Part shown: piece after piece, positions 55,825 to 63,636 of the stretch | Layout of the letters: each line of letters begins with the position of its first letter | Numbering within the stretch: the stretch's first letter is position 1 | NCBI RefSeq assembly: GCF_014062315.1 | Contig: NZ_JACGLT010000015.1 | Coordinates: forward strand, 25,188-89,187 | Length of the DNA: 64,000 nt | DNA from: Gelidibacter maritimus | GTDB lineage: Bacteria; Bacteroidota; Bacteroidia; Flavobacteriales; Flavobacteriaceae | Reading direction: 5' to 3' | The notes under the pieces: model-generated | Told to the model about the DNA's origin: nothing | Database searches by the model: none | The model's input: only the letters and a program-made list of their open reading frames with translations | Translations under genes and position numbers: made by a program

Positions 55825-56739
55825 ATGAATTTTGAAGTACATAAAATAGCACAACTTACGGGACATAAAGCGGCAATATACGCTTTAGATAAAGGAACAG
55901 ATGATCATCTGATTTTTTCCGGAAGTGTAGATCAGGTTATCGCACAATGGAATTTAGAAACCGGTCAAATGGATAAGCTGGTCGTTCGTTTTCCTGCACC
56001 CTTGTATTCTATTTGCCATATCCGAGAAAAACATTGGTTATTGGCCGGTACTTCGAATGGCATTGTTCATATAGTAGATTTAGAAACCAATCAAGAAATA
56101 AAACTTCTCACACACCATAGCTCTCAGGTTTTTAATATCCGTTATTCTATAAAAACCAATTGTCTTTATACCCTTGGTGGAGATGGCCATATGGCAGTTT
56201 ATGCATTGGACAGTTTGGAATTAATCAATTTGGTTACGCTAAGCGATGAAAAAGTGCGTCATCTGGACTTTAATAATAAGAGTTCGGAAATGGCTATTAC
56301 AGCTGGAGATGGCAATATTTATATTCTTGACTTACATACATTACTTGAGAAAAAGGTAATTATTGGTCATCAATTGTCCTCAAATATCGCGCGTTTCAGT
56401 CCTGATGGAAAACTCCTTTTGACAGGCGGAAGAGATGGACATTTGAACATCTGGGAAGTGGGAAGTTATGTACTCATAAAATCAATTCCCGCACATGAAT
56501 GGGCCATCTATGATATTGCATACAGCCCAGATGCCAGTTTATTTGCGACAGCGAGCCGTGATAAATCCTTGAAAATTTGGGATTCCATATCATTTGAACT
56601 GTTAGAAATAATTAATAAGGAAATCTTTGATGGCCACCAATTTTCTGTTAATAAATTGATCTGGAGTACTTATAATAATTATTTGATTTCAGCAAGTGAC
56701 GATCGGACGATTATGATATGGGACATACAAGTCAACTAA
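55825..56739 (+). CDS. WD40-repeat protein
   Basis: A 304-aa soluble protein made of seven WD40-type blades and nothing else. Repeats end in the usual W/F-D or L-N patterns: HLIFSGSVDQVIAQWNLET, LLTGGRDGHLNIWEV, LFATASRDKSLKIWD and LISASDDRTIMIWDI. It forms one beta-propeller and is probably a protein-binding scaffold. There is no signal peptide and no kinase or caspase domain attached. A strong terminator follows the stop. Confidence 0.93.
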   Translation: MNFEVHKIAQLTGHKAAIYALDKGTDDHLIFSGSVDQVIAQWNLETGQMDKLVVRFPAPLYSICHIREKHWLLAGTSNGIVHIVDLETNQEIKLLTHHSSQVFNIRYSIKTNCLYTLGGDGHMAVYALDSLELINLVTLSDEKVRHLDFNNKSSEMAITAGDGNIYILDLHTLLEKKVIIGHQLSSNIARFSPDGKLLLTGGRDGHLNIWEVGSYVLIKSIPAHEWAIYDIAYSPDASLFATASRDKSLKIWDSISFELLEIINKEIFDGHQFSVNKLIWSTYNNYLISASDDRTIMIWDIQVN

Positions 56740-56777
56740 AATGCCCCAAAAGCTTGATGCGGTTTGGGGCATTTTTT
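56738..56777 (+). terminator. terminator after the WD40 gene
   Basis: AAAATGCCCCAAA, a 12-nt loop, TTTGGGGCATTTTTT: a 12-bp perfect stem with poly-U. The A-run on the other side could also serve the convergent minus strand. Confidence 0.92.
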
Positions 56778-56851
56778 ATAAAAGTAGACATAACTTGAGC
56801 TACTTTGTTATCAATAGTTAAGCAAAAACTTCCTTAATATTTTTTAAGCTC

Positions 56852-57292
56852 TTATAATGTAATTGTTTTAAATCCGCTTTCCTGCAAACCGAATATATAG
56901 GCGAAACCGTCAGGGGTTGTATTAATAGTACTATGGTAATCAGATTTTTTTACTCCAAAATGGTTCATTGCCGACTCACAAACAACTATGCGAATGCCCA
57001 CTTTTTCACTGATTTCGATAAACGAGGTCAAGTTCTCATCGGTTGCTAAATCTTTTGCCGCTGCACTGATAATGACAATTTCAAAATCCATTTTCGGATT
57101 GTTGCCTTTCAATTCTTTACCTGTCATGACTGCTGCTTGAAAATAACGGGCATTGGGAACGAGTATGGCATATTTTCCATCTGCCTTAACGGAGTTTTCA
57201 ACATCAGAAATACTTAGTGATTGTGCAATTGCTGAGGTGTACAAAACAGATCCTACAAAAACGAAAAGGACCATTAAAAACTGATTTCTCAT
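56852..57292 (-). CDS. exported DsrE-fold protein
   Basis: 146 aa with a signal peptide (MRNQFLMVLFVFVGSVLYTS to AIAQ) and a DsrE/DsrF-like alpha/beta body (YAILVPNARYFQAAVMTGKEL, FEIVIISAAAKDLA, VGIRIVVCESAMNHFGVKK). The single Cys in VVCESAM is at the place where DsrE carries its active cysteine. DsrE relatives move sulfur in the cytoplasm; the exported Bacteroidota form has no proven role. Confidence 0.82.
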   Translation of the reverse strand: MRNQFLMVLFVFVGSVLYTSAIAQSLSISDVENSVKADGKYAILVPNARYFQAAVMTGKELKGNNPKMDFEIVIISAAAKDLATDENLTSFIEISEKVGIRIVVCESAMNHFGVKKSDYHSTINTTPDGFAYIFGLQESGFKTITL

Positions 57293-57608
57293 ATTTTTTT
57301 TATTTGGGTTTATAGTTATTATTAGTGACTAAAATCACATATGCAAAGATAAGTCTTCAATAAGATTCTCTTGGTAACCTAGGTTACCAACTATGGATTA
57401 TAATTAAAAAGTGATTTTTGAAATTTACGCGACTATAATGAAAATCTTAGAGAAATTTAATGTGTTTAAAAATGTTTAAAACCTCAGAAGTTTCAGAATT
57501 TCTTACTAATTAGAAGACTCCCATATATTGCGGTTTAAAAGGTGTGAGCCCGGAAGTGTTTAAGCTATTTCATTGTAGATTTTAAAAAATTACATCATAC
57601 ATTCCAAT
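57293..57608. other. 316-bp intergenic stretch
   Basis: AT-rich, between the DsrE-like gene and the second FGase. No ORF is convincing. At 57540-57552 there is a ggtgtgagcccg block identical to the tRNA-tail relics near 63400, and it may be a tiny remnant of the same cassette. Nothing else was seen. Confidence 0.4.
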
Positions 57609-58400
57609 TTAGGCTGGTTCATAATTCACCAAAAACAAGCCTGACATCAATTGATTTAATTCTTTGATCTTGCTGTCGTTAACAACACCATCGTCCATAT
57701 ATAATTTTCTATTGATCTCTATCATTATGCTCTGTACATCTTCATTTTTTTGATAATGTTTCATAGGAACGATAGTGCCTTCATACGGGTAATTTATTTT
57801 CACTGAATAGCCCTGATTGGTCAGATACGCAACCGCCATATCAATCAGCCATTTTGGGGTGTGAAAAGCATCTGTACCAATACAAAAGTCAGGTCTATCA
57901 GGGCCTTGCTCAATATCAGATGTAAATGGAGTATTTGCGAAGGAATGGCAGTCAACAATCACTGGAGATCTACCATCTTTAAGTTTTTGATCTACAAGAT
58001 TAGTTAGCGCCTCATGATGTTTGAGATAATAGTCGTTATAAATCACCTCCTTGTTTCCATTTGAGTTTTCCCTAAGTAATTCTCCACTATCTGTTTTTGT
58101 GTAGTAAAAACCACGCCCATACATAAACATCACCTCGTTTTCATCATCAAGTCGTTCTACATCACAGAAAATCCTACTATATGGGAATACCACTTTGGAC
58201 AAGCTACCAATTGTGAAGATTTCATCCGTGGCGAAGTCTGTCAGTAATTTAATTTCATTTTCCATTAATTCCGTACTCACAAAATCGGATTTGAATTGGT
58301 CGGGTATTTCAGTTTTAGAATGTGGGATATGAAAAATATAAGAATCCTCAATCTCATCGCTAAATAAATCCAATCCCAAAAGTGTATTATAACCTATCAT
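57609..58400 (-). CDS. N-formylglutamate amidohydrolase-like protein, second paralog
   Basis: 263 aa of the FGase superfamily. YIFHIPHSKTEIPDQF carries the first metal His and PVIVDCHSFANTPF the later His pair, with RIFCDVERLDDENE in between. It differs from the 276-aa paralog at 9252-10082 (HNGH versus HIPHSK, YDLHSY versus VDCHSF), so the two represent separate subfamilies. Standing alone and without hut genes, it may act on N-acyl amino acids. Substrate unknown. Confidence 0.85.
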   Translation of the reverse strand: MIGYNTLLGLDLFSDEIEDSYIFHIPHSKTEIPDQFKSDFVSTELMENEIKLLTDFATDEIFTIGSLSKVVFPYSRIFCDVERLDDENEVMFMYGRGFYYTKTDSGELLRENSNGNKEVIYNDYYLKHHEALTNLVDQKLKDGRSPVIVDCHSFANTPFTSDIEQGPDRPDFCIGTDAFHTPKWLIDMAVAYLTNQGYSVKINYPYEGTIVPMKHYQKNEDVQSIMIEINRKLYMDDGVVNDSKIKELNQLMSGLFLVNYEPA

Positions 58401-58757
58401 AGTAATTGCAATTTTAATTTTTCTAAATATGGCGTCGGCTTCACCGTGTGTTATATTTAAAAAAATCGAAGATAGTTAAATCCTTAAATGTACAAACCCT
58501 CTATGGGTTATATTGTTTTAAATATCATTCGAATAACATTGAATTTTCTAAATAACCTTACAGGCAAGATTTGAATATAGTTACAGTAAATTCAAAATAT
58601 GAAGAAGTGAATTATATGTACAATGAACTGGCGCTGGTATTGAGATCCTTTAGGTTGATTTTTAACTATATTTGATTTTCGAGCTATAGAAAATTCAATC
58701 GCACGGAATTCTGTCAATAGAAATTTCTATTTGTCAAATTTAAAAGAGTAACACAAT
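58401..58757. other. 357-bp intergenic region with possible promoter elements
   Basis: Between divergent genes. TATATTTG at 58667-58674 is a -7 match for the repeat-protein gene (84 nt before its ATG). A perfect 16-bp palindrome lies at 58716-58731. No small ORF or RNA was recognised. Confidence 0.5.
58716..58731. promoter_or_regulatory. 16-bp perfect palindrome, possible operator
   Basis: AATAGAAATTTCTATT without a loop, 26 nt before the ATG of the repeat-protein gene. The form suits a dimeric regulator better than an RNA hairpin. It lies downstream of the -7 candidate, where a repressor would block. Confidence 0.45.
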
Positions 58758-59195
58758 ATGAAACTTGTCATATCTATTATCTTAATATTCTCCTCACTCG
58801 GGGTAGATGCGCAAACCTATATTAGACAGGGAAAAGGCGATTATAACGAGGTGTTGTATACGTGGGATGGAAAATATTTAAGACAAGGTAAAGGCGACTA
58901 TAATACGGTTTTAGTCACTTATGACGGCAAATATTTTAGGCAAGGCAAAGGCGATTACAACACGGTTTTATCAACTTGGGACGGTAAGTATTTAAGATTG
59001 GGGAAAGGAGATTATAATGATGTTCTCTGTACTTGGGATGGCGAATATATTCGACAAGGTAAAGGCGATTACAACACTGTTCTGTACACCTTTGATGGGA
59101 AATATCTACGTCAAGGCAAAGGCAATTACAACACCGTTTTGTACACCATTACGGGAGAACTTCCAATTGAAGTTTTAATTTTTATTGTTAATTAG
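58758..59195 (+). CDS. secreted protein of six 19-aa tandem repeats (RQGKGDYN)
   Basis: 145 aa: signal peptide (MKLVISIILIFSSLGVDAQ), then six exact-length 19-residue repeats (residues 21-134) with consensus Y-(I/L/F)-RQGKGDYN-x-VL-x-T-W/Y/F-DG-K, and a short end with LPIEVLIFIVN. Each unit alternates charged GKGDYN turns and hydrophobic strands, suggesting a beta-hairpin ladder or small propeller outside the cell. I know of no characterised family with this repeat; it is not MORN, YD, WD or TPR. Nearly identical 57-bp units point to recent expansion. Function unknown. Confidence 0.82.
   Translation: MKLVISIILIFSSLGVDAQTYIRQGKGDYNEVLYTWDGKYLRQGKGDYNTVLVTYDGKYFRQGKGDYNTVLSTWDGKYLRLGKGDYNDVLCTWDGEYIRQGKGDYNTVLYTFDGKYLRQGKGNYNTVLYTITGELPIEVLIFIVN
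58818..59159 (+). repeat. six 57-bp coding tandem repeats
   Basis: DNA repeats of exactly 57 bp in frame, encoding the 19-aa units of the secreted protein. Copy number may vary between strains. Confidence 0.85.
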
Positions 59196-59282
59196 TTGAA
59201 CATTTGAGAAGTTGGTTTTCTCGATTTTGACTATGAAAAATTCAGATAAATTAATGAATTCTGAAAATAATATAAGAAGTAG

Positions 59283-59309
59283 GCTCCGTTCCCATATAGA
59301 GAACGGAGC
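59283..59309. terminator. hairpin between convergent genes
   Basis: GCTCCGTTC, 9-nt loop, GAACGGAGC: a 9-bp perfect stem between the repeat-protein gene and the metallophosphoesterase stop. No T-run on either side, so it is a weak terminator or a transcript-protecting hairpin. Confidence 0.55.
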
Positions 59310-59324
59310 ATCTACTCGCTTATA

Positions 59325-60284
59325 TTATACAATCTTTTTTACCCATGTAAATTTATGCTCATCCAATTTAAGTTCATCATCGAAGCTATAGGCCACTAAA
59401 TGACCTCCTTTGGCCACACTGTAATCCAAACAGCATATATTATCCCTAAATAATGTAGGCTTATCTTTAGATGTTTCTGCCAATTTCAACCAATAATGAC
59501 CAAAGAAAACACTTTTGTCGCCTTTTCTGTAATAGTCATTATCTTTTATAGCTGACAATTCAATAGCTCCTTCTGGAAGTTCAGCTATAGAATGCATTTT
59601 AACCTTATCATAAGTCATTTTAGAAAGGTCTTCCCACCATTTGTATCTCATTTCCTTACGTTTAATGTTGTCCTCATCAAAGAAATACATTCCTTCAGGC
59701 ATGCACAACTCCTTCCCTTTTAAGGTGTTTTCAATAGCATCATACAATTCTGTTTCTTTATTCACAGATTGATGAATCAAATCATCTGTTAGTCGATTAT
59801 TAGGTAAATGTTTCTTTAAGTAGTCAATACTTTTATAATCCCAGCAAGCGTGCACAGCCCTAAATATTTCTGTTTCGTAAAATAATGGTAGGGTTTTAAA
59901 CCATTCTAAATATGCTTCCCACTCCTCTTCTCCATTTGGAAACTCCTCTGTATTTCGGAATTGATTAAGTGTATTATAATGTTGAAGAATATTCTTTATG
60001 GAATGTTCCCGTAAGTGTCCACCTTTAGGGTTTTCAAAATGAAAAGTAAGGGCATTATACTCGTGGTTCCCCATTAAAGCAATCGCACTTCCATTGTCCG
60101 ACATTTGTTTAACGATCTCTAAAGTCTCTCTAATTTTTGGGCCTCTATCAATATAGTCGCCCACAAATAAAGCTTTCCTTTCAGGATGCGAATAGTAGTT
60201 GTCTTTTTTTGAATAGCCCAATTTGGTAAGTAATTCTTCAAGTTCATCGGCGTATCCGTGTACATCTCCAATTAAGTCAATCAT
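59325..60284 (-). CDS. calcineurin-like metallophosphoesterase
   Basis: 319 aa, cytoplasmic. The PPP-type metal motifs are complete: IGDVHGYADELEELL at the start, FVGDYIDRGP, LMGNHEYNAL and the later histidines (FFGHYWLK). A ~120-residue insertion after GNHE (residues ~95-220) resembles bacterial PrpE/ApaH relatives that act on phosphoproteins or dinucleoside polyphosphates. The first gene from the left of the accessory block, transcribed opposite to the others. Confidence 0.88.
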   Translation of the reverse strand: MIDLIGDVHGYADELEELLTKLGYSKKDNYYSHPERKALFVGDYIDRGPKIRETLEIVKQMSDNGSAIALMGNHEYNALTFHFENPKGGHLREHSIKNILQHYNTLNQFRNTEEFPNGEEEWEAYLEWFKTLPLFYETEIFRAVHACWDYKSIDYLKKHLPNNRLTDDLIHQSVNKETELYDAIENTLKGKELCMPEGMYFFDEDNIKRKEMRYKWWEDLSKMTYDKVKMHSIAELPEGAIELSAIKDNDYYRKGDKSVFFGHYWLKLAETSKDKPTLFRDNICCLDYSVAKGGHLVAYSFDDELKLDEHKFTWVKKIV

Positions 60285-60672
60285 TGTTTTTGTTAGGAAT
60301 TATTAGTTATACAATCGAGTAATATAGTTATATCATTTACAATTGATAGAGAAAAATGCGAATAAAGTTTAATTCGTATTTGTAGGAAAATTCAAAATAT
60401 TTTCCCTATATTTGAGATATCATTACGAATCACGTTAAGTGATAGCAACCTGCCAAAACAGGCGAAGGTGCTAAAACAATGAGCCTACTTTTAGGAAAAA
60501 TATGATTTATTCCTTTTTAAAGTATTTACCGATTACTGTGTTTTCATAACACAACAATAAAGAGTTCAAAGGTTTCCAAAAGAAACGCTCTGTGCAGGGC
60601 GCTGAGCGGAACTGTTATGAGCGCTTGAAAACTAATTAAACTAAATAATAAATTAACCTAAAAACAGTAATT
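60285..60672 (+). other. 388-bp leader region, hairpin-rich
   Basis: No ORF. A -7 match TATATTTG lies at 60407-60414. After it come at least five small stems: ATCAC/GTGAT (60429-60443), CCTG/CAGG nested in AGCAACC/GGTGCT (60444-60472), CCTA/TAGG (60484-60495), overlapping AGGAA/TTCCT followed by T4 (60493-60518), and GTGTT/AACAC near 60540. A further GTTTC/GAAAC stem lies near 60580. The overlap of CCTA/TAGG with AGGAA/TTCCT is the kind of switch seen in attenuators. I recognise no known riboswitch class. Confidence 0.45.
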
Positions 60673-60954
60673 ATGACAAAAAAATTTAAAGACATTCCAG
60701 TTGAGGAAGACACACAAATTATTACCAGTGTTGAGGCCAAAATCGAAGACTATGATGTTATTTATCAAAAGTGGCATTGGGACGGAATAACAGCAGAAAG
60801 CGTGATCTTCTTTAATGATGATGTTGCGAATTTAACGGAAGAACAAATTAAACATGAGGTTGCCCTTTGTACCGCATTAGTAAAGGAAGATTCGCAATTG
60901 ACTTTCAAAAAAGGCGACAAATACACCTTCGTGAATTTCAATTTTACTCGATAA
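60673..60954 (+). CDS. 93-aa orphan protein
   Basis: A soluble 93-aa protein (MTKKFKDIPVEEDTQIITS, VIYQKWHWDGITAESVIFF, HEVALCTALVKED) with no recognised domain. It reads as a real gene: the leader before it is A/C-rich like those of its neighbours (aactaaa-type), and the codon usage is ordinary. It might pair with the HAD phosphatase 126 bp downstream. Function unknown. Confidence 0.6.
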   Translation: MTKKFKDIPVEEDTQIITSVEAKIEDYDVIYQKWHWDGITAESVIFFNDDVANLTEEQIKHEVALCTALVKEDSQLTFKKGDKYTFVNFNFTR

Positions 60955-61080
60955 TCGAGATTTAATACTCAGAAGCCTGCCTCGAGGTAGTTAATTGCAG
61001 ACTAAAAATACTTTCGTCAAAGTAGGATTATCGCATCGAAAGATTTAACACCCAATTTTTAAACTAAACTAAAACCAAAT

Positions 61081-61914
61081 ATGAAAACATTGACCATCGG
61101 AAAAATTTTAAATGATTACCAAGATTATCTATCGGATTATGAAATTGAACAACTCAGAAAAGTTCAAAGAACACGCACTGACTTTTCTACCCAAGTAAGA
61201 GAATTGAAAGGTGCTTTATTTGGGGAAGAATGGGATTTCATGGGAGATTCTATAGCAGATTCAAAAGATAGATCTCGAGGGATTAATCCTATGTCTCAGA
61301 CATACATAGATCAGATTAACAAAAAGAGAAAAGCTTTTGGAGTGCGTCCATATTATGATGGCGGCACTGCTTCAGATATCTCCTCTGATTATTTTTGTGA
61401 AGAAGTGGTTAGACATACCAAAAATTATAAAGAACTCTTGGATCTTAAAAGTAGAAAAGAGAAGCAAATTGTTTTTGTTGATATGGATGGTGTATTGGTC
61501 AATTTCCAATCTGGTATCGATAGAATTTCAGAAGAAGAGAAAGAAAAATACGAAGGTAATTTAGATGAAGTTCCAGGAATTTTCTCTTTGATGGAGCCTA
61601 ACGACGGTGCTATTGAAGCTTACAAATGGTTATGTAAAAATTTTGACACTTATATTTTATCGACTGCACCTTGGAATAATCCTTCGGCTTGGCAGGACAA
61701 ATTGCACTGGGTGAAAAAATATTTACCAGATGTGTCTCACAAAAGATTGATCCTGTCACACAACAAACATTTAGCCAAAGGGGACTTTCTTATTGATGAT
61801 CGTACTGCAAATGGAGCGGGAAAGTTTATTGGAAAACATATTCACTTCAAAGAAGATGGGAAAGGTTTTGACGATTGGAGAGCAGTCATCGCTTATATGA
61901 AAAATCTCGCATAA
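61081..61914 (+). CDS. HAD phosphatase of the 5'(3')-deoxyribonucleotidase (NT5C) type with extra N-terminal domain
   Basis: 277 aa. Residues ~128-277 form an NT5C-type HAD domain: IVFVDMDGVLVNF (Asp134, Asp136), FSLMEPNDGAIEAYKWL, YILSTAPWNNPSAWQDKLHWV and FLIDDRTANGAGKF with GKHIHF. NT5C enzymes dephosphorylate deoxynucleoside monophosphates. The first ~125 residues (LNDYQDYLSDYEIEQLRKVQ to SRGINPMSQTYIDQINKK) are not part of that fold and are unknown to me, possibly a helical partner-binding part. The preceding leader contains aaactaaactaaaacc. Confidence 0.83.
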   Translation: MKTLTIGKILNDYQDYLSDYEIEQLRKVQRTRTDFSTQVRELKGALFGEEWDFMGDSIADSKDRSRGINPMSQTYIDQINKKRKAFGVRPYYDGGTASDISSDYFCEEVVRHTKNYKELLDLKSRKEKQIVFVDMDGVLVNFQSGIDRISEEEKEKYEGNLDEVPGIFSLMEPNDGAIEAYKWLCKNFDTYILSTAPWNNPSAWQDKLHWVKKYLPDVSHKRLILSHNKHLAKGDFLIDDRTANGAGKFIGKHIHFKEDGKGFDDWRAVIAYMKNLA

Positions 61915-62048
61915 TTAGTAAATAAAACAATTGTTCCTAATCTTCATTTAGATTGGGAATAAGTCTAAACTAATCATTAAAAACTTGAACAGCTCATTTT
62001 TTTACTCTATCCGTAAAGAAAAACATGTGCATTCTAAATTAAATTAAG

Positions 62049-62489
62049 ATGGCTTTAAACTTCAACCAAATTGAAAACCTATTAGTGAAATACAAAAGCG
62101 ATTCCAGCTTAGCTGAGCTCATCATTAAGTATTCAGCCTTAAAACAAGAGCTTGAAGATACCGAAAACCATTCTTGGTATTTTAAACAGGGTATAGAATC
62201 AAAGATGCAAGAAATAGATTCATTAAATAATCATTTCGAAAAAATGAGAGCATTATTTAATGAGTCTAAAATTGATTTTTTCATTAATAAGATCAATGTG
62301 AACAATGAATATTTATCAGGGTTGGAAGGCAAAGGAACGAGTTTTATTCAACGAATATCGTACTCTTGGAAAGTTGGTGAAAATGAATTGTTCAATGAGC
62401 TAATTCGGCTAAAGAGTAAGACTGAATTATTAATGGGAATTGATTATTATTTAGAAAACCCAGATGAGTTTTTAATATTTATCGATTAG
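62049..62489 (+). CDS. 146-aa coiled-coil orphan protein
   Basis: 146 aa, soluble and highly charged. Residues ~25-75 form a heptad-like coiled coil (KYSALKQELEDTENHSW, SKMQEIDSLNNHFEKMRAL) and the rest is Glu/Lys/Asn-rich. No domain recognised. Between the HAD phosphatase and the DUF6557-like gene on the same strand, 134 and 63 bp apart, so probably not a tight operon. Confidence 0.6.
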   Translation: MALNFNQIENLLVKYKSDSSLAELIIKYSALKQELEDTENHSWYFKQGIESKMQEIDSLNNHFEKMRALFNESKIDFFINKINVNNEYLSGLEGKGTSFIQRISYSWKVGENELFNELIRLKSKTELLMGIDYYLENPDEFLIFID

Positions 62490-62552
62490 CTAATTATTTC
62501 AATAAAAATCCAAAATAAAAATTACAACCAAACTAACTTCAAATTAATAATC

Positions 62553-63071
62553 ATGACTTTTAAGCAGCTTTTAAACGCCAATACTTGGCCAACCATCATA
62601 CCCCTATTTATAGAAGCCTATCCCGATGCAAAAAAAGATATGGTGGGCTATAAAGCCGTATTTGAAAGACTGAAGACAATGTCCCCCGAATCAATAGATG
62701 TGTCGATTGTTATTACCAAAGAAGGAAATGGTGATGACGCGTATATTGATGTTTCCGGACTTCATAAATATCCAAAAAACAAAGAAGAAACCTATTCACA
62801 AGGTATAGAGTTCGTGTCTTGGCGCAAATGGCTGGGAATGGATATCAGCAAAGAAAGCTTAGCTAACTTTTCAGAATTAGAAATTATTGTCCATTGCATT
62901 TATGAGATGACTTTTGTTGGCTTTACAGAAGAAGCCATTCAAGAAAAAATCAATGAAATCGAAAAAAGCAAAAAGGAACGTGAATTAATGACTAAAGAAG
63001 AGAGTGATGCTGTCACGGCTTCCGTTGAAAAGATTTTGAGTAAATGGCGTGATGAAGAAGATAGCGAATGA
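62553..63071 (+). CDS. DUF6557-like protein
   Basis: 172 aa: MTFKQLLNANTWPTIIPLF, MVGYKAVFERLKTM, the WRKWLGMDI-SELEIIVHCIYEMTFVGF core and a charged helical end. I recall this core in proteins labelled DUF6557 in Bacteroidota; they are short, stand-alone and uncharacterised. Last gene of the plus-strand accessory run. Not secreted. Confidence 0.65.
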   Translation: MTFKQLLNANTWPTIIPLFIEAYPDAKKDMVGYKAVFERLKTMSPESIDVSIVITKEGNGDDAYIDVSGLHKYPKNKEETYSQGIEFVSWRKWLGMDISKESLANFSELEIIVHCIYEMTFVGFTEEAIQEKINEIEKSKKERELMTKEESDAVTASVEKILSKWRDEEDSE

Positions 63072-63319
63072 AGTAAACTTGATTGATAAGACCATGGATA
63101 TTGTTATTAATTCCGACATCCTTGTGACATTATCTCTTTCCTGAAGTGTTTTACGTTCTTTTTACTACAAAATTGAAAAATAAGGAATAGCTTATAGGTT
63201 AACCACAATGTTTGCATAAACACAATAATTGGGCTTGATCCATTCTTCCTATACAGACTTACAACAATTTATGCATAATCCTAAAATCCCACAACTTTTT
63301 GACTTGATCCCGATTTAAT
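63072..63319. other. intergenic stretch before the tRNA-tail repeats
   Basis: AT-rich, no ORF and no clear RNA. Nothing recognised. Confidence 0.4.
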
Positions 63320-63404
63320 CCATATAAATCAACAAAACCGAAAATTTAAGAGATGTCCATAAATGAGAAAACCCTGCGTTATGCAAGGTTTTCAAGGGTG
63401 TGAG
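63320..63404. repeat. 85-nt direct repeat, copy A (with hairpin)
   Basis: About 95% identical to copy B at 63917-64000 (four differences, one of them an indel). It contains a 10-bp stem (63368-63377 with 63383-63392, one wobble, T-run on the minus side), so it acts as a tRNA-tail terminator of the minus strand. Confidence 0.75.
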
Positions 63405-63430
63405 CCCGATAGGATTTGACTTCCTATATA
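63404..63430 (-). pseudogene. decayed tRNA 3' end
   Basis: On the minus strand ATAGG, a changed 9-nt loop, CCTAT and CGGGCTCA form the remains of a T arm plus 3' acceptor strand, the same acceptor as the better-preserved relic at 63571. The loop has lost TTCGAAT. The copy A hairpin follows at once. Confidence 0.55.
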
Positions 63431-63525
63431 ACCCCCAAGTGAAAATAGAACTACCAGCTGTAAACACAGCTGATTTTTGTTTTGTGAAATATCTTTAAAA
63501 ATTCATTTTATCATATTTCGTAAAA

Positions 63526-63555
63526 CAAAAAATCCACCAACCTGTTGGTTGATGG
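63526..63555 (-). terminator. terminator after the tRNA relic
   Basis: On the minus strand CCATCAACC, loop AACA, GGTTGGTGG (one U-G wobble), then ATTTTTTG: a strong rho-independent terminator 15 nt downstream of the tRNA 3' end. Confidence 0.8.
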
Positions 63556-63570
63556 AAGTTCTGCGTTAAG

Positions 63571-63636
63571 TGAGCCCGATAGGATTCGAACCTATGACCG
63601 TCCCGACTTGGGTCGGGATGCTCTATTGTTCAGCTA
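63571..63636 (-). pseudogene. truncated tRNA (3' two thirds) fused to the GIY-YIG gene end
   Basis: The minus strand reads an intact T arm (ATAGG-TTCGAAT-CCTAT) and acceptor 3' strand CGGGCTC-A, preceded by a D-arm-like TAGCTGAACAATAGAGC. The anticodon position is a 7-bp, 4-nt-loop palindrome (TCCCGAC/GTCGGGA) that cannot form a normal 7-nt anticodon loop. The 5' acceptor strand (GAGCCCG expected) is missing, replaced by GIY-YIG coding sequence. It is therefore not a functional tRNA. Confidence 0.65.

Noticed and set aside
58818..59159. CRISPR-like tandem repeats
   Set aside because: Units are 57 bp without unique spacers and keep an open reading frame: a coding repeat.
60979..60992. Small hairpin CTGCC-TCGA-GGTAG after the 93-aa gene
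   Set aside because: Five-base stem with one wobble and no T-run; too weak to call a terminator or a REP copy.
63571..63636. Functional tRNA gene on the minus strand
   Set aside because: The 5' acceptor strand is missing and the anticodon arm is replaced by a 4-nt-loop palindrome; a relic.
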